DNA of 64,000 bases from an uncultured Arthrobacter sp. (lineage in GTDB: Bacteria > Actinomycetota > Actinomycetes > Actinomycetales > Micrococcaceae). The notes beneath the pieces were generated by a model that saw nothing but the letters and a program-made list of their open reading frames with translations, ran no database searches and had not been told where the DNA came from. This document shows, piece after piece, positions 20,124-29,042 of this stretch; within the stretch, counting starts at the first letter, position 1; each line of letters opens with the position of its first letter. Made by a program: the position numbers and the translations under genes. The stretch lies in contig NZ_CANLXP010000003.1 in assembly GCF_947495145.1 (NCBI RefSeq), positions 62,001 to 126,000 of the forward strand, written 5' to 3'.

Positions 20124-21661
20124 TGCCGCTTGGACGAACTTACGCCGTTTCACTCGTGGGACTCAACGGCTACATCGTTGAGGTCGAGTCCGATATTGGA
20201 CAGACACTCCCGGCATTTGTCCTGCTCGGCCTGCCAGATGCGTCCCTGACGGAAGCCAAGGAGCGAATTCGGGCTGCGGCGCGAAACGCCGGTCTTCCGC
20301 TCACGCGCCGGAAGATAACGGTGAATCTGGTTCCGGCGTCGCTACCCAAGAGGGGTTCGGGTTTCGATCTGGCCATTGTGATGTCTGCTCTTGCAGCGGC
20401 GGGCGATGTCCGCAACTGCGGCCGCACCGTCTTCCTTTCCGAGTTGGGGCTGGATGGGCGACTTCGGCCCATTCGCGGAATACTCCCAGCTGTCATGGCT
20501 GCGGTGAAGGCGGGTTTCACCAGCGTAGTTGTAGCCAACGGGAACGGCGCCGAAGCAGCGCTCGTTCCAAGCGCTGAGGTGAGAAGCTACGACTCGCTTG
20601 CCGAGGTGGCCCTGGCCTTCGGAGCGGACGCAGCAGTTGTTGAGCTGCCCTCACCGCAACTGGAAACACCTTCCGGTATCACGCAAGGGGGTATTGCGCC
20701 CATTCCCAAAGACATGTGCGACGTGGCGGGCCAGTCGGAAGCCCGGTTCGCCGTCGAGGTCGCTGCGGCTGGAGCCCACAACCTGATGATGGTCGGCCCA
20801 CCGGGGGCTGGAAAAACCATGTTGGCCGAGCGCATTCCCGGAATTCTTCCGGACCTCACAGATAAGCAGGCGATGGAAGTTACGGCCATACATTCGCTGG
20901 GGAGCGCGGAGGCCTGCCGGGAACTGCGGCGGCGGCCACCCTTCGAGAGCCCGCACCACACCGCCAGCGCAGCGTCGATCATCGGCGGAGGCAGCGGAAT
21001 TCCCCGGCCCGGAGCGGCTTCCCGAGCTCATCGCGGCGTGCTGTTCCTGGACGAGGCGCCGGAATACCAGCGACGCATTCTCGACGCGCTTCGCGAACCG
21101 CTCGAGAGTGGAGAGCTGGTTCTCCACCGCGCAGCAGGCACCGCCACTTACCCCGCGCGCTTCCAGTTGGTCCTGGCCGCGAATCCATGTCCTTGTGGGA
21201 AGGCGACTGGCAAGGGTATCGATTGCAACTGTTCCGCCCAGCAGCGCCGGCGTTACTTCAACAGGATGTCTGCCCCGCTCCTTGACCGTGTCGATTTGCA
21301 GATGGCAGTCCACCGGGTGGCACTCGGGGATTTTTCCGGGACAGCCACTGCTGAGTCCAGCGCGGATGTGGCGGCGCGCGTCGCCGAAGCGCGGGCGGCC
21401 CAGTACGAGCGGCTCGGCAGATGGGACTTGTCCACCAATGCAGAGATCCCCGCTTCACTGCTTCACGGCGAGCTCAGGCTCACCCGGAAGGCAACCGAAT
21501 CGGTGGACAGCAAGATGGAGCAGGGTGTGATCACCAAGCGCGGCTATGATCGGGTCCTTCGCGTGGCGTGGACCGTCGCTGATCTGGCGGGAAGGACTGT
21601 GCCCATCCCGGACGATGTCTTCACAGCACTTCTGTTCCGGACGCAGGAGGATGCAGCATGA
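20123..21661 (+). CDS. comM: YifB/ComM family Mg chelatase-like AAA ATPase
   Basis: A 512-residue ATPase; ComM homologues are helicases that promote branch migration during natural transformation. N-terminal Lon-like domain (VGLNGYIVEVESDIG, LPKRGSGFDLAIV), then the AAA module with Walker A GPPGAGKTMLAERI, Walker B VLFLDEAPEY, and the Cys-rich insert NPCPCGKATGKGIDCNCS, then the C-terminal domain. The start overlaps yraN and the stop overlaps dprA (ATGA), so yraN-comM-dprA form one translational unit. Confidence 0.93.
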   Translation: MPLGRTYAVSLVGLNGYIVEVESDIGQTLPAFVLLGLPDASLTEAKERIRAAARNAGLPLTRRKITVNLVPASLPKRGSGFDLAIVMSALAAAGDVRNCGRTVFLSELGLDGRLRPIRGILPAVMAAVKAGFTSVVVANGNGAEAALVPSAEVRSYDSLAEVALAFGADAAVVELPSPQLETPSGITQGGIAPIPKDMCDVAGQSEARFAVEVAAAGAHNLMMVGPPGAGKTMLAERIPGILPDLTDKQAMEVTAIHSLGSAEACRELRRRPPFESPHHTASAASIIGGGSGIPRPGAASRAHRGVLFLDEAPEYQRRILDALREPLESGELVLHRAAGTATYPARFQLVLAANPCPCGKATGKGIDCNCSAQQRRRYFNRMSAPLLDRVDLQMAVHRVALGDFSGTATAESSADVAARVAEARAAQYERLGRWDLSTNAEIPASLLHGELRLTRKATESVDSKMEQGVITKRGYDRVLRVAWTVADLAGRTVPIPDDVFTALLFRTQEDAA

Positions 21662-22863
21662 GCTCTTCTGGATGGAGCGAAGAGCAGGTCGCACGCGCCG
21701 CCCTGGCCCGGCTCATCGAACCCTCCAACAACGTCGGGTTAGCTCTGGTGGCGGCTGCGGGGCCGGCCGAGGCATTCCAGATTGCCACTGGCGCGGCAAC
21801 CTGTAGTGCCAGGCTTCACCGCACTTTCCTTGAGGTACTTGCCGCAAACGGACATACCATGCGAGCGGATGCGCTTGCACAGGCGGTTGACGGATGGCGG
21901 GCACGCGTGGACACGTTGGCACCGCTCAGGGATCTGGAGACGGTGCGTCGGTTCGGAGGTACCCTGCTTACGCCCGAGTCCGACTGGTGGCCATCAGCGC
22001 TGGCAGATCTCCAGTTGCAGGAACCGTTGTGCTTGTGGGTGAGGGGCGAAAATGCGGTTGCAATCCCACCATCCAACCGGGTTGTCGCAGTAGTTGGTTC
22101 CCGGGACAGCACCAATTACGGACATCAGCTGACCGGTGAAATCGCAGGGGGTCTCGTGGCGCGCGGCTATACCGTGGTGTCCGGAGGCGCTTACGGTATC
22201 GATGCACATGCACATCGAGCGGCCCTGGGTAGAGCGAGTGAGAACCATCCGCTGCCAACGATGGGAGTTCTCGCCTGCGGCGTCGACCGGTACTACCCCG
22301 CCGGAAACGAGGGGCTGCAGAGGGAGATCGCCGCGAAGGGGTTGCTCATCTCGGAAGTTCCACCTGGTTCATCGCCCTCCCGCTACCGATTCCTGCAACG
22401 AAACCGGCTTATAGCTGCCCTCAGCTCAGTCACAGTAGTGGTGGAGGCCCGGTGGCGGTCGGGAGCACTCAATACGGCGCACCACGCCGCCGGTTTGGGA
22501 CGCGCGGTGGGAGCTGTTCCGGGCTCCGTTCTATCCGCGAATTCAGCGGGGTGCCACCGCCTGCTGCGGGATGGAAGTGCAATCTGCGTCACTGACGCCG
22601 CGGAGGTCGCGGAGCTCACTGGTCCGCTGATCCTGGAATCCGGCCAGAAGCACGATGAGCGGCCGGCTATACACGACGGCCTCACCGTGGAGGACCTGTT
22701 GCTGTTGGACGCGCTGCCTGTTCGCGTCTCTTCTTCGGTGGACAAGCTTGCAGTGGTTGCCGGTCTCAGCGTGCCCGGTGTTCTGGCGGGCCTCGGTCGT
22801 TTGGAGACTGATGGACTCGCACAGCGTGCCGACGACGGCGGCTGGCGGAAACGTCGACGATAA
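21658..22863 (+). CDS. dprA: DNA-processing protein DprA
   Basis: Binds incoming single-stranded DNA and loads RecA during transformation. 401 residues: an N-terminal helical region, the Rossmann-like core (VVAVVGSRDSTNYG, VSGGAYGIDAHAHRAAL, FLQRNRLIAALSSVTVVVEA) and a C-terminal winged-helix region (about residues 335-401). The ATG overlaps the comM stop. Many actinobacteria keep dprA without known competence, so its role here is open. Confidence 0.94.
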   Translation: MSSSGWSEEQVARAALARLIEPSNNVGLALVAAAGPAEAFQIATGAATCSARLHRTFLEVLAANGHTMRADALAQAVDGWRARVDTLAPLRDLETVRRFGGTLLTPESDWWPSALADLQLQEPLCLWVRGENAVAIPPSNRVVAVVGSRDSTNYGHQLTGEIAGGLVARGYTVVSGGAYGIDAHAHRAALGRASENHPLPTMGVLACGVDRYYPAGNEGLQREIAAKGLLISEVPPGSSPSRYRFLQRNRLIAALSSVTVVVEARWRSGALNTAHHAAGLGRAVGAVPGSVLSANSAGCHRLLRDGSAICVTDAAEVAELTGPLILESGQKHDERPAIHDGLTVEDLLLLDALPVRVSSSVDKLAVVAGLSVPGVLAGLGRLETDGLAQRADDGGWRKRRR

Positions 22864-22926
22864 TCCGACCCGCACCGTCCTTTATCACGATCAATACAGC
22901 AGTCAGCACAAAGAGAGGTACAAGTT

Positions 22927-23490
22927 GTGAACACCTTTGAAATAATTGACAGCCCGATTGGTGGACTGGTTCTGATCGCCCGGAACGAGTTGCTCGTCGG
23001 CCTTTACCACGAGTATCACTCACCGGAGCCTTCCCCGGTTCTACTGGGCCTGCCCTTCGCCAGGGAACAGCTGAACCTTGCCGAAGAGATACCGCCGGAG
23101 GGTTCACCGGCTGTCGATAGGGAGGCTGCCGCCGAAGTGTATCGGCTCACGAGCGATTGGCTGCGAGCATACTTCGATGGCACAGTCTCTGAGCCTGTGC
23201 CATACACGCTGTTGAACGGGACAGAATTTCAGCGCCGGGTCTGGAAAGCTGTCGCCGATATCCCGTACGGTGAGACACGCACGTACAAGGACATAGCAGG
23301 CGCGCTGGGCAATGAGTCGATGGGACGGGCGGTGGGGGCGGCGGTCCGTGCTAACCCCCTGTCGATTGTTATCCCGGGACACCGGGTAGTAGGTGCAGGC
23401 GGAGCGATTACAGGCTACGCGGCAGGCATGGCAGTTAAACGTGCCCTGCTCGAACTGGAAGCGGCAGTGATCGCGGGAGCTGCCGCGTAG
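22927..23490 (+). CDS. Ogt-family alkyltransferase-like protein without the active-site cysteine
   Basis: Full-length (187 residues) homologue of O6-methylguanine-DNA methyltransferase. The DNA-binding half is intact: FQRRVWKAVADIPYGETRTY, the RAVGAAVRANP recognition region and the end GYAAGMAVKRALLELE. The PCHRVV motif, however, reads IPGHRVV, so the cysteine that accepts the alkyl group is Gly151 (codon GGA at 23377-23379; at least two base changes from a Cys codon). By analogy with ATL proteins it may bind alkylated bases and flag them for repair rather than repair them. GTG at 22927 is preceded by GAGAGG. It lies between dprA and xerC. Confidence 0.85.
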   Translation: MNTFEIIDSPIGGLVLIARNELLVGLYHEYHSPEPSPVLLGLPFAREQLNLAEEIPPEGSPAVDREAAAEVYRLTSDWLRAYFDGTVSEPVPYTLLNGTEFQRRVWKAVADIPYGETRTYKDIAGALGNESMGRAVGAAVRANPLSIVIPGHRVVGAGGAITGYAAGMAVKRALLELEAAVIAGAAA

Positions 23491-23509
23491 ATTGGTTGGA
23501 GGCAGAAGT

Positions 23510-24439
23510 ATGACGACACGACCAGATAGCCATTCTCAATTCGCCCCCGAGATGGATGGATTCATCCGCTATCTGTCCCACGAACGGAACCGTTCCGCTC
23601 ATACAGTGCGCGCCTACCGGGGCGATCTGGAGCATTTCGCATCTTTTTCTGCCGCCCGCGGTATCGAGACACTTGCGGAAGTTGACCTCAGGTGTCTCAG
23701 GTCCTGGCTGGCTTCCCTCGATCAGCAAGGGCTATCCCGGGCAACGATTGCCCGGCGTGCAGCAACTGTCCGTAACTTCCTGACGTGGGCAACCAGGGAG
23801 GGATTTTTGAGCGACAATCCCTCACTTCGCCTCAAAGCACCCCGACGGCAGAACAATCTCCCGGACGTGCTGTCTGTTACGCAGCTCGAACCGTTACTTG
23901 CAACCACCCAGGAGGCTGCAAGAGCGGGCGATCCTCAAGGCCTCCGCGCCTGGGCCGTGCTGGAACTGCTTTATGGATCAGGAATTCGTGTCGGCGAATT
24001 GGTGGGACTGGACATCGACGACCTGGATCACGGCAGGCGTACTGTACGTGTGCTAGGCAAGGGAAACAAGGAGCGCACTGTTCCCTACGGCGTTCCGGCC
24101 GCCCATGCCCTGAACGACTGGATAAGCCGTGGCAGGGACCAGTGGGTCACCTCACACAGTGGACCGGCGCTGTTTCTCGGACCCCGAGGGGGGCGTCTGG
24201 ATCAGCGACAGGCCCGGTCGATTGTGGAGAAGCTCCTTGCAACCGTTCAAGGCTCCGGGGCCAGTGGACCCCACGCCCTCCGTCATACGGCCGCCACGCA
24301 CCTGCTGGACGGGGGAGCAGACCTGCGGGGGGTCCAGGAGCTTCTTGGACACCGCAGCCTCGCAACAACACAGCTCTACACGCACGTATCCGTTGATCGC
24401 CTCCGGCGCAGTTATGAGCAGGCCCATCCGAGGGCCTGA
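23510..24439 (+). CDS. xerC: Tyrosine recombinase XerC-like
   Basis: Site-specific recombinase that resolves chromosome dimers at dif, with XerD. 309 residues: N-terminal SAM-like core-binding domain (about 10-105) and the catalytic domain with the complete set Arg160, Lys184, His255, Arg258, His281 and nucleophile Tyr290. ATG at 23510 with GGAGG at 23498-23502; an in-frame start 18 bases upstream lies before that signal. Location after dprA is usual for actinobacterial xerC and there are no phage genes nearby, so this is housekeeping rather than an integrase. Confidence 0.9.
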   Translation: MTTRPDSHSQFAPEMDGFIRYLSHERNRSAHTVRAYRGDLEHFASFSAARGIETLAEVDLRCLRSWLASLDQQGLSRATIARRAATVRNFLTWATREGFLSDNPSLRLKAPRRQNNLPDVLSVTQLEPLLATTQEAARAGDPQGLRAWAVLELLYGSGIRVGELVGLDIDDLDHGRRTVRVLGKGNKERTVPYGVPAAHALNDWISRGRDQWVTSHSGPALFLGPRGGRLDQRQARSIVEKLLATVQGSGASGPHALRHTAATHLLDGGADLRGVQELLGHRSLATTQLYTHVSVDRLRRSYEQAHPRA

Positions 24440-24681
24440 ACCCGCGCGGCTTAGGCAGGTGCCGTCGAAGCTCACTGAATGCTGCCGTGGTAATTACAGG
24501 GTGAGTAATCACAGTGGCGCTATCTGTCGCCATAGTGCACAATGATCGTAGTTCAATAACTGTGGACTGAGCACACTAATACCAAGCAAACTCCTACTGA
24601 GCAAGTACTTTGCAACAAGGGCAGTACCTCCGAGAGTTGAAGGTCGTTGGGGAAGACGTACCTACAGCTATGGAGGATGGA

Positions 24682-25185
24682 ATGTCTGTTGTGATGGCGC
24701 GCGGTGTTTTGTATATTCACTCAGCCCCTTCTGCGTTGTGCCCTCATATTGAGTGGGCGATCGGATCGGTGATTGACCAGCGGGTAGACCTGCAGTGGTC
24801 CCCGCAGCCTGCCGCGCCCGGAATGTTTCGGGCGGAGCTTTCCTGGGTTGCAGCGCAGGGATCGGGAGCTAAACTTGCGTCTGCCCTCAGGGGCTGGGCG
24901 CACCTGCGCTACGAGGTCACGGAGGAGCAGAGCGCCGGAGCGGATGGCGGTCGCTGGTCGCACACTCCGGAGTTGGGTATCTTCCACGCCACAACGGACG
25001 TCCACGGTAACGTCATGATCTCCGAAGACCGCATCAGATACGCCTACGAGGCAGGGGCGGGCGACCCGTCAGCGGTCTACCATGAACTGTCGCTGGCCCT
25101 GGGCGAGTCCTGGGACGAGGAACTGGAACCCTTCCGACATGCAGGAGAGGGCGCGCCCGTCCGCTGGCTGCATCAGGTCGGCTAG
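24682..25185 (+). CDS. DUF3145 family protein
   Basis: A 167-residue actinobacterial protein of unknown function. It begins MSVVMARGVLYIHSAPSALC and ends with the conserved PFRHAGEGAPVRWLHQVG-type tail. The start is ATG at 24682, five bases after GGAGG (24672-24676); in-frame starts further up lack that signal. It faces fabF, a neighbourhood common in this group, but nothing shows a link with fatty acid synthesis. About 240 bases before it hold no gene. Confidence 0.88.
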   Translation: MSVVMARGVLYIHSAPSALCPHIEWAIGSVIDQRVDLQWSPQPAAPGMFRAELSWVAAQGSGAKLASALRGWAHLRYEVTEEQSAGADGGRWSHTPELGIFHATTDVHGNVMISEDRIRYAYEAGAGDPSAVYHELSLALGESWDEELEPFRHAGEGAPVRWLHQVG

Positions 25186-25216
25186 CACGCCCTTCTGAAA
25201 CAGAACCTCTGAAAAT

Positions 25217-25258
25217 AACAAGGTCCGGGCACCAGTCAACTGGTGCCCGGACCTTGTT
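25217..25258. terminator. Bidirectional terminator, DUF3145 / fabF
   Basis: A perfect 20-bp inverted repeat (25217-25236 / 25239-25258) with two bases between the arms, GC-rich core and AACAA/TTGTT ends, between two convergent genes. Confidence 0.92.
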
Positions 25259-25283
25259 CGTTGTTCATCCAACCAACGGATCG

Positions 25284-26519
25284 CTAGACGTTCTTCACCA
25301 CGATGACCGCATTGTGACCGCCGAATCCGAAGGAATTGCTCAGGGCCACGATATCGCCTGAGGGAAGGTCACGGGCCGACGTCACTACGTCCAGCGGGAT
25401 TTGCGGGTCCTGGTTTTCAAGATTGATCGTCACCGGGGCGCGCCGGTCGTGGACTGCAAGTACCGTCATGACCGCCTCTACAGCGCCGGATGCGCCAAGC
25501 AGGTGCCCCGTCTGCGATTTTGTGGCAGAGACTGCGACCGAATCCACCTGGTCACCGAGGGCGGTCTTCAGTGCTACATACTCCGGTTGGTCGCCCACCG
25601 GTGTGGAAGTTGCATGAGCATTGACGTGCACCACGTCGGACGGCTGAACGCGCGCGTCGAACATCGCCGCCTTCAGGGCCCTGGTCGCACCGAGGCCGCC
25701 GGGATCCGGCGCTGTGATGTGATACGCATCCGCAGTCACAGATGTGCCGGCCAGCTCCCCGTAGATCCGTGCCCCCCGTGCAAGAGCATGCTCCTCTGCC
25801 TCGATCAGCAGGGCACCCGCGCCCTCGCCCATCACAAAACCGTCGCGGTCGACGTCATACGGGCGCGAGGCATGTTCAGGATCATCATTGCGGCGGGACA
25901 GCGCCTGCATGGACGCGAAAGCCGCAATCGGCATCGGGTGGATCGCGGCCTCCGCGCCGCCGCACATGACGACGTCAGCCTTGCCGGATCGAATCAGTTC
26001 AAGACCCTGATGGAGGGCCTCGGTGCCGGATGCGCATGCAGATACAGGAGTGTGTGCGCCGGCGCGTGCACCCAGATCCAGGCTTACGGCGGCTGCAGGG
26101 CCGTTGGGCATCAGCATAGGAACTGTCATGGGAAGGACCCGGCGCGGACCCTTCGCACGCAGGGTGTCCCAGGCGTCCAGCAGTGTCCAGACGCCGCCGA
26201 TGCCCGTTGCAAATGCGACAGCGAACCGGTCATGGTCTACCTCTTCGATCCCGGAATCGCGCCACGCCTCACGGGCAGCAATCACGGCGAACTGGGTGGA
26301 CGGATCCATCCGTTTTGCCTCGACGCGGGTGAGGACCTCGCTCGCCGGAGTTGAAATCTGCGCAGCGAAGGTCACCGGAAGCTCGTACTCCGCAACCCAG
26401 TCGGCCTCGATCGTTCGGGCGCCGGAGACGCCTTTGAGCGCGTTCTCCCACATGGTGGGAACATCGCCGCCGATGGGTGTCGTGGCGCCCAAGCCGGTGA
26501 TGACTACTTTGCGTGCCAT
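25284..26519 (-). CDS. fabF: 3-Oxoacyl-ACP synthase II (FabF)
   Basis: Condensing enzyme that elongates acyl-ACP with malonyl-ACP. 411 residues, full length, with the Cys-His-His triad: Cys162 in VSACASGTEAL, His in VNAHATSTPVGD and His in KSQTGHLLGASG, and the GFGGHN motif at the end. Last gene of the leftward fasR-fabD-fabH-acpP-fabF group; 93 bases separate it from acpP. Confidence 0.96.
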   Translation of the reverse strand: MARKVVITGLGATTPIGGDVPTMWENALKGVSGARTIEADWVAEYELPVTFAAQISTPASEVLTRVEAKRMDPSTQFAVIAAREAWRDSGIEEVDHDRFAVAFATGIGGVWTLLDAWDTLRAKGPRRVLPMTVPMLMPNGPAAAVSLDLGARAGAHTPVSACASGTEALHQGLELIRSGKADVVMCGGAEAAIHPMPIAAFASMQALSRRNDDPEHASRPYDVDRDGFVMGEGAGALLIEAEEHALARGARIYGELAGTSVTADAYHITAPDPGGLGATRALKAAMFDARVQPSDVVHVNAHATSTPVGDQPEYVALKTALGDQVDSVAVSATKSQTGHLLGASGAVEAVMTVLAVHDRRAPVTINLENQDPQIPLDVVTSARDLPSGDIVALSNSFGFGGHNAVIVVKNV

Positions 26520-26612
26520 GGTTCACTCTTTCGATGCGTCGTCGTTTCCGTGTGGAAGGTTGCCTGGGGAGGCGGCGATGGCGACCCTTTCGGAGGCCAT
26601 CGCCGCGCGTCA

Positions 26613-26858
26613 CTAGGACTGTGCGCTGGCGATGAAGTCCACAGCATCGCCGACGGTCTTGAGGTTCTTGACCTCCTCGTCGGGGATGCGCACGCCGAAC
26701 TTCTCCTCGGCATTGACAACGATGGTCATCATCGAGATGGAGTCGATGTCCAGGTCGTCAGTGAACGACTTGTCAAGTTCCACCGATTCGGGTGCGAGGC
26801 CGGTTTCTTCGTTAACGATTTCTGCCAATCCTGCAAGGATCTCTTCATTGCTAGCCAT
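26613..26858 (-). CDS. acpP: Acyl carrier protein
   Basis: Carries growing acyl chains on a phosphopantetheine arm. 81 acidic residues; the attachment site is Ser40 in DDLDIDSISMM (Ile follows the Ser, where Leu is commoner). ATG at 26858 lies behind AGGAG. Sits between fabH and fabF. Confidence 0.96.
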   Translation of the reverse strand: MASNEEILAGLAEIVNEETGLAPESVELDKSFTDDLDIDSISMMTIVVNAEEKFGVRIPDEEVKNLKTVGDAVDFIASAQS

Positions 26859-26940
26859 GATGGCTCCTTTTCTTCTTGTGTGTTCCGGCGGGTACCGGAT
26901 CGTTCGATCAGGCCGCGGCTTGCGGCTTGAAGCGGGAAAA

Positions 26941-27996
26941 CTATGGGAGTACAACCACCTGGGCGCCGAATACCAGTCCAGCACCGAAACCGATCTGCAG
27001 GGCTAGACCGCCGCTCAGATCGGGCTTCTCCGACAACAGGCGGTGCATTGCGAGTGGAATCGAGGCGGCGGAGGTGTTGCCGGCGTCGACGATGTCCCGC
27101 GCGACAGCCACGTGCTCCGGCAGACCCAATTGCTTCACCATCTCGTCGATGATACGGATGTTCGCCTGATGGGGGACGAATGCTACAAGATCCTCGGCCC
27201 GCACGCCCGCCGCGTCGAGAGCCTGCTGCGCGACCTTTGCCATCTCCCATACAGCCCATCGGAACACAGTGGGGCCGTCCTGGCGCATCGTGGGCCAGAT
27301 TGCGGACTCTGCGGCCGCCGCAAGGGCGTTCGGTCCCTCTGAAAGTGCTGCAAGGGACAGCTCCCGGACATCGAGCAGCGAGTGCGTCATGCGGATGGCT
27401 TCATGCTTGCTACCGTCCGAGCCCCAGACAGAGGGGCCGATTCCCGAACTTTCGGACGGGCCGATGACGACGGCGCCGGCCCCGTCACCGAGCAGGAAAG
27501 AAATAGTCCGCTCGTTGTTGTCGATGAAATCCGAAAGCTTCTCCACGCCGACCACGAGTACGTACTCAGCGGTTCCCGCGTGTACAAGGGCGTCGGCCTG
27601 CGCGATCCCGTAGCAGTAACCTGCGCAGGCCGCTGAAATGTCATAGGCGGGCGCCGGAGTTGCACCGAGGCGATCAGCAAGCTGCGCTGCCGCTGAGGGC
27701 GTGGCGTAAGGGTGCGTGACGGTTGAGACCAGCACAGCGCCCAGCTGCGAAGCCTCGATGCCGGCGTCCGCGAGGGCGGCACGGGCTGCTGATTCCGCCA
27801 TGTCGATGACACTGGTGTCCTTGCCGGCCCGGTGACGCGTGACGATACCCGTGCGCTGACGGATCCACTCATCGGAGGAATCGATCCACTGGCAAATGTC
27901 CTCGTTGGTGACGATCACGTCCGGGCGGAAAACTCCCAGCCCGTGGATGCGTGTGTGCTCGCGCAGGGTGGACTGTTTGAGGGTTGGTGTAGTCAC
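26941..27996 (-). CDS. fabH: 3-Oxoacyl-ACP synthase III (FabH)
   Basis: Starts fatty acid synthesis by condensing an acyl-CoA with malonyl-ACP; in actinobacteria it often prefers branched primers. 351 residues with Cys124 in ISAACAGYCYG, the His of FVPHQANIRI and the Asn of DAGNTSAASIP, plus the C-terminal GFGAGL. GTG at 27996 overlaps the fabD stop (GTGA), so they are coupled. Confidence 0.96.
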   Translation of the reverse strand: MTTPTLKQSTLREHTRIHGLGVFRPDVIVTNEDICQWIDSSDEWIRQRTGIVTRHRAGKDTSVIDMAESAARAALADAGIEASQLGAVLVSTVTHPYATPSAAAQLADRLGATPAPAYDISAACAGYCYGIAQADALVHAGTAEYVLVVGVEKLSDFIDNNERTISFLLGDGAGAVVIGPSESSGIGPSVWGSDGSKHEAIRMTHSLLDVRELSLAALSEGPNALAAAAESAIWPTMRQDGPTVFRWAVWEMAKVAQQALDAAGVRAEDLVAFVPHQANIRIIDEMVKQLGLPEHVAVARDIVDAGNTSAASIPLAMHRLLSEKPDLSGGLALQIGFGAGLVFGAQVVVLP

Positions 27997-28958
27997 GCGT
28001 TTCCTTCTGCGATGGGGGCGTCGGCCGGGGGAGCAGTACGGGAATGTTCTTCCATGAAGGCACGTGCGGCGCTGAGATCCTCCGGCGTTTTCACTGCCAG
28101 GCTGGCTGTTCCGCGCATCCCACGCTTCGCCAGCCCTGTCAGGGTACCTGCAGGAGGAAGTTCAAGCACCCCTGAAACGCCCATGTCCTGCAGTCGCTGC
28201 ATGCAGAGGTCCCATCGGACCGGCCTGGACACCTGCGCTATCAGGCTGTCAAGGTTGAGGTCTCCGGACGCGACCGGTTCGCCGTCGTAATTGGAAAGCA
28301 GCGTGGCAAGGGGCTCCGCGGGCGAAAGGGACGGCCGCAGCGCCTCGAGAGCTTCCACGGCGGGAGCCATATGGTTCGTATGAAAAGCTCCGGCCACCTT
28401 CAGCGGGATGACGCGCGCCTTCTGGGGCGGATCCGCAGCCAGGGAAGCCAGCTGCTCCAATGTGCCCGCCGCAACGGTCTGGCCGCCGCCGTTGGCGTTC
28501 GCAGCGGTCAGTCCGTGCCGCTTCAAGCTGGCGGCGACGTCAGCGGGGTCTCCGCCCAATACCGCGCTCATGCCTGTCGGCGTGGCAGCGGCAGCCCTGG
28601 CCATCGATTGGGCGCGGGTGCGGACGAGCGCGACGGCATCCTGCTCAGTCAGCGCTCCCGCAATGGCGGACGCCGTGAGTTCGCCCACCGAGTGGCCCGC
28701 GACGACGGTAGCGGATGTCAGCGGTGTGTCTCCGAGGAGCACGCGTGCAGCCACCAATCCGGCGGCAACTATCAGCGGTTGCGCAACGGCGGTATCGCGG
28801 ATGGTCTCTTCGTCGGAGACGGTGCCGTGCCGCAGGAGGTCTACGCCGGCAACTTCGCTGAGAGCGCCCAGATGGTCGCTTACGCCTGGGACGTCAAGCC
28901 ACGGGGTCAGGAATCCGGGGGACTGGGAGCCTTGTCCAGGGCAGAGAATTGCAAGCAC
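27993..28958 (-). CDS. fabD: Malonyl-CoA:ACP transacylase (FabD)
   Basis: Moves malonyl from CoA to ACP. 321 residues with the N-terminal CPGQGSQSPGF, nucleophile Ser90 in VAGHSVGELTA, and the catalytic His in GAFHTNHM. The start is GTG at 28958, which gives the family N terminus. The operator-like palindrome at 29026-29042 lies 67 bases upstream. Confidence 0.95.
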   Translation of the reverse strand: MLAILCPGQGSQSPGFLTPWLDVPGVSDHLGALSEVAGVDLLRHGTVSDEETIRDTAVAQPLIVAAGLVAARVLLGDTPLTSATVVAGHSVGELTASAIAGALTEQDAVALVRTRAQSMARAAAATPTGMSAVLGGDPADVAASLKRHGLTAANANGGGQTVAAGTLEQLASLAADPPQKARVIPLKVAGAFHTNHMAPAVEALEALRPSLSPAEPLATLLSNYDGEPVASGDLNLDSLIAQVSRPVRWDLCMQRLQDMGVSGVLELPPAGTLTGLAKRGMRGTASLAVKTPEDLSAARAFMEEHSRTAPPADAPIAEGNA

Positions 28959-29025
28959 GTATCAAGCTTTCCAAATGAGCGGTCAGAAGCAGGGTGTCCC
29001 GGTGCACGAAGCTCCCGAAGTCACT

Positions 29026-29042
29026 TTGTAGGAAGTCTACAA
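29026..29042. promoter_or_regulatory. Candidate FasR operator upstream of fabD
   Basis: 17-bp palindrome with arms TTGTAG and CTACAA around five bases. It overlaps the stop codon of fasR and lies between fasR and fabD. A near-identical copy (15 of 17 bases) lies upstream of fasR at 30313-30329. Binding by FasR is inferred from position and duplication. Confidence 0.7.

Noticed and set aside
23510-24439. xerC considered as a phage or island integrase
   Set aside because: It lies in a housekeeping cluster, with no attachment repeats, tRNA target or mobile genes nearby.
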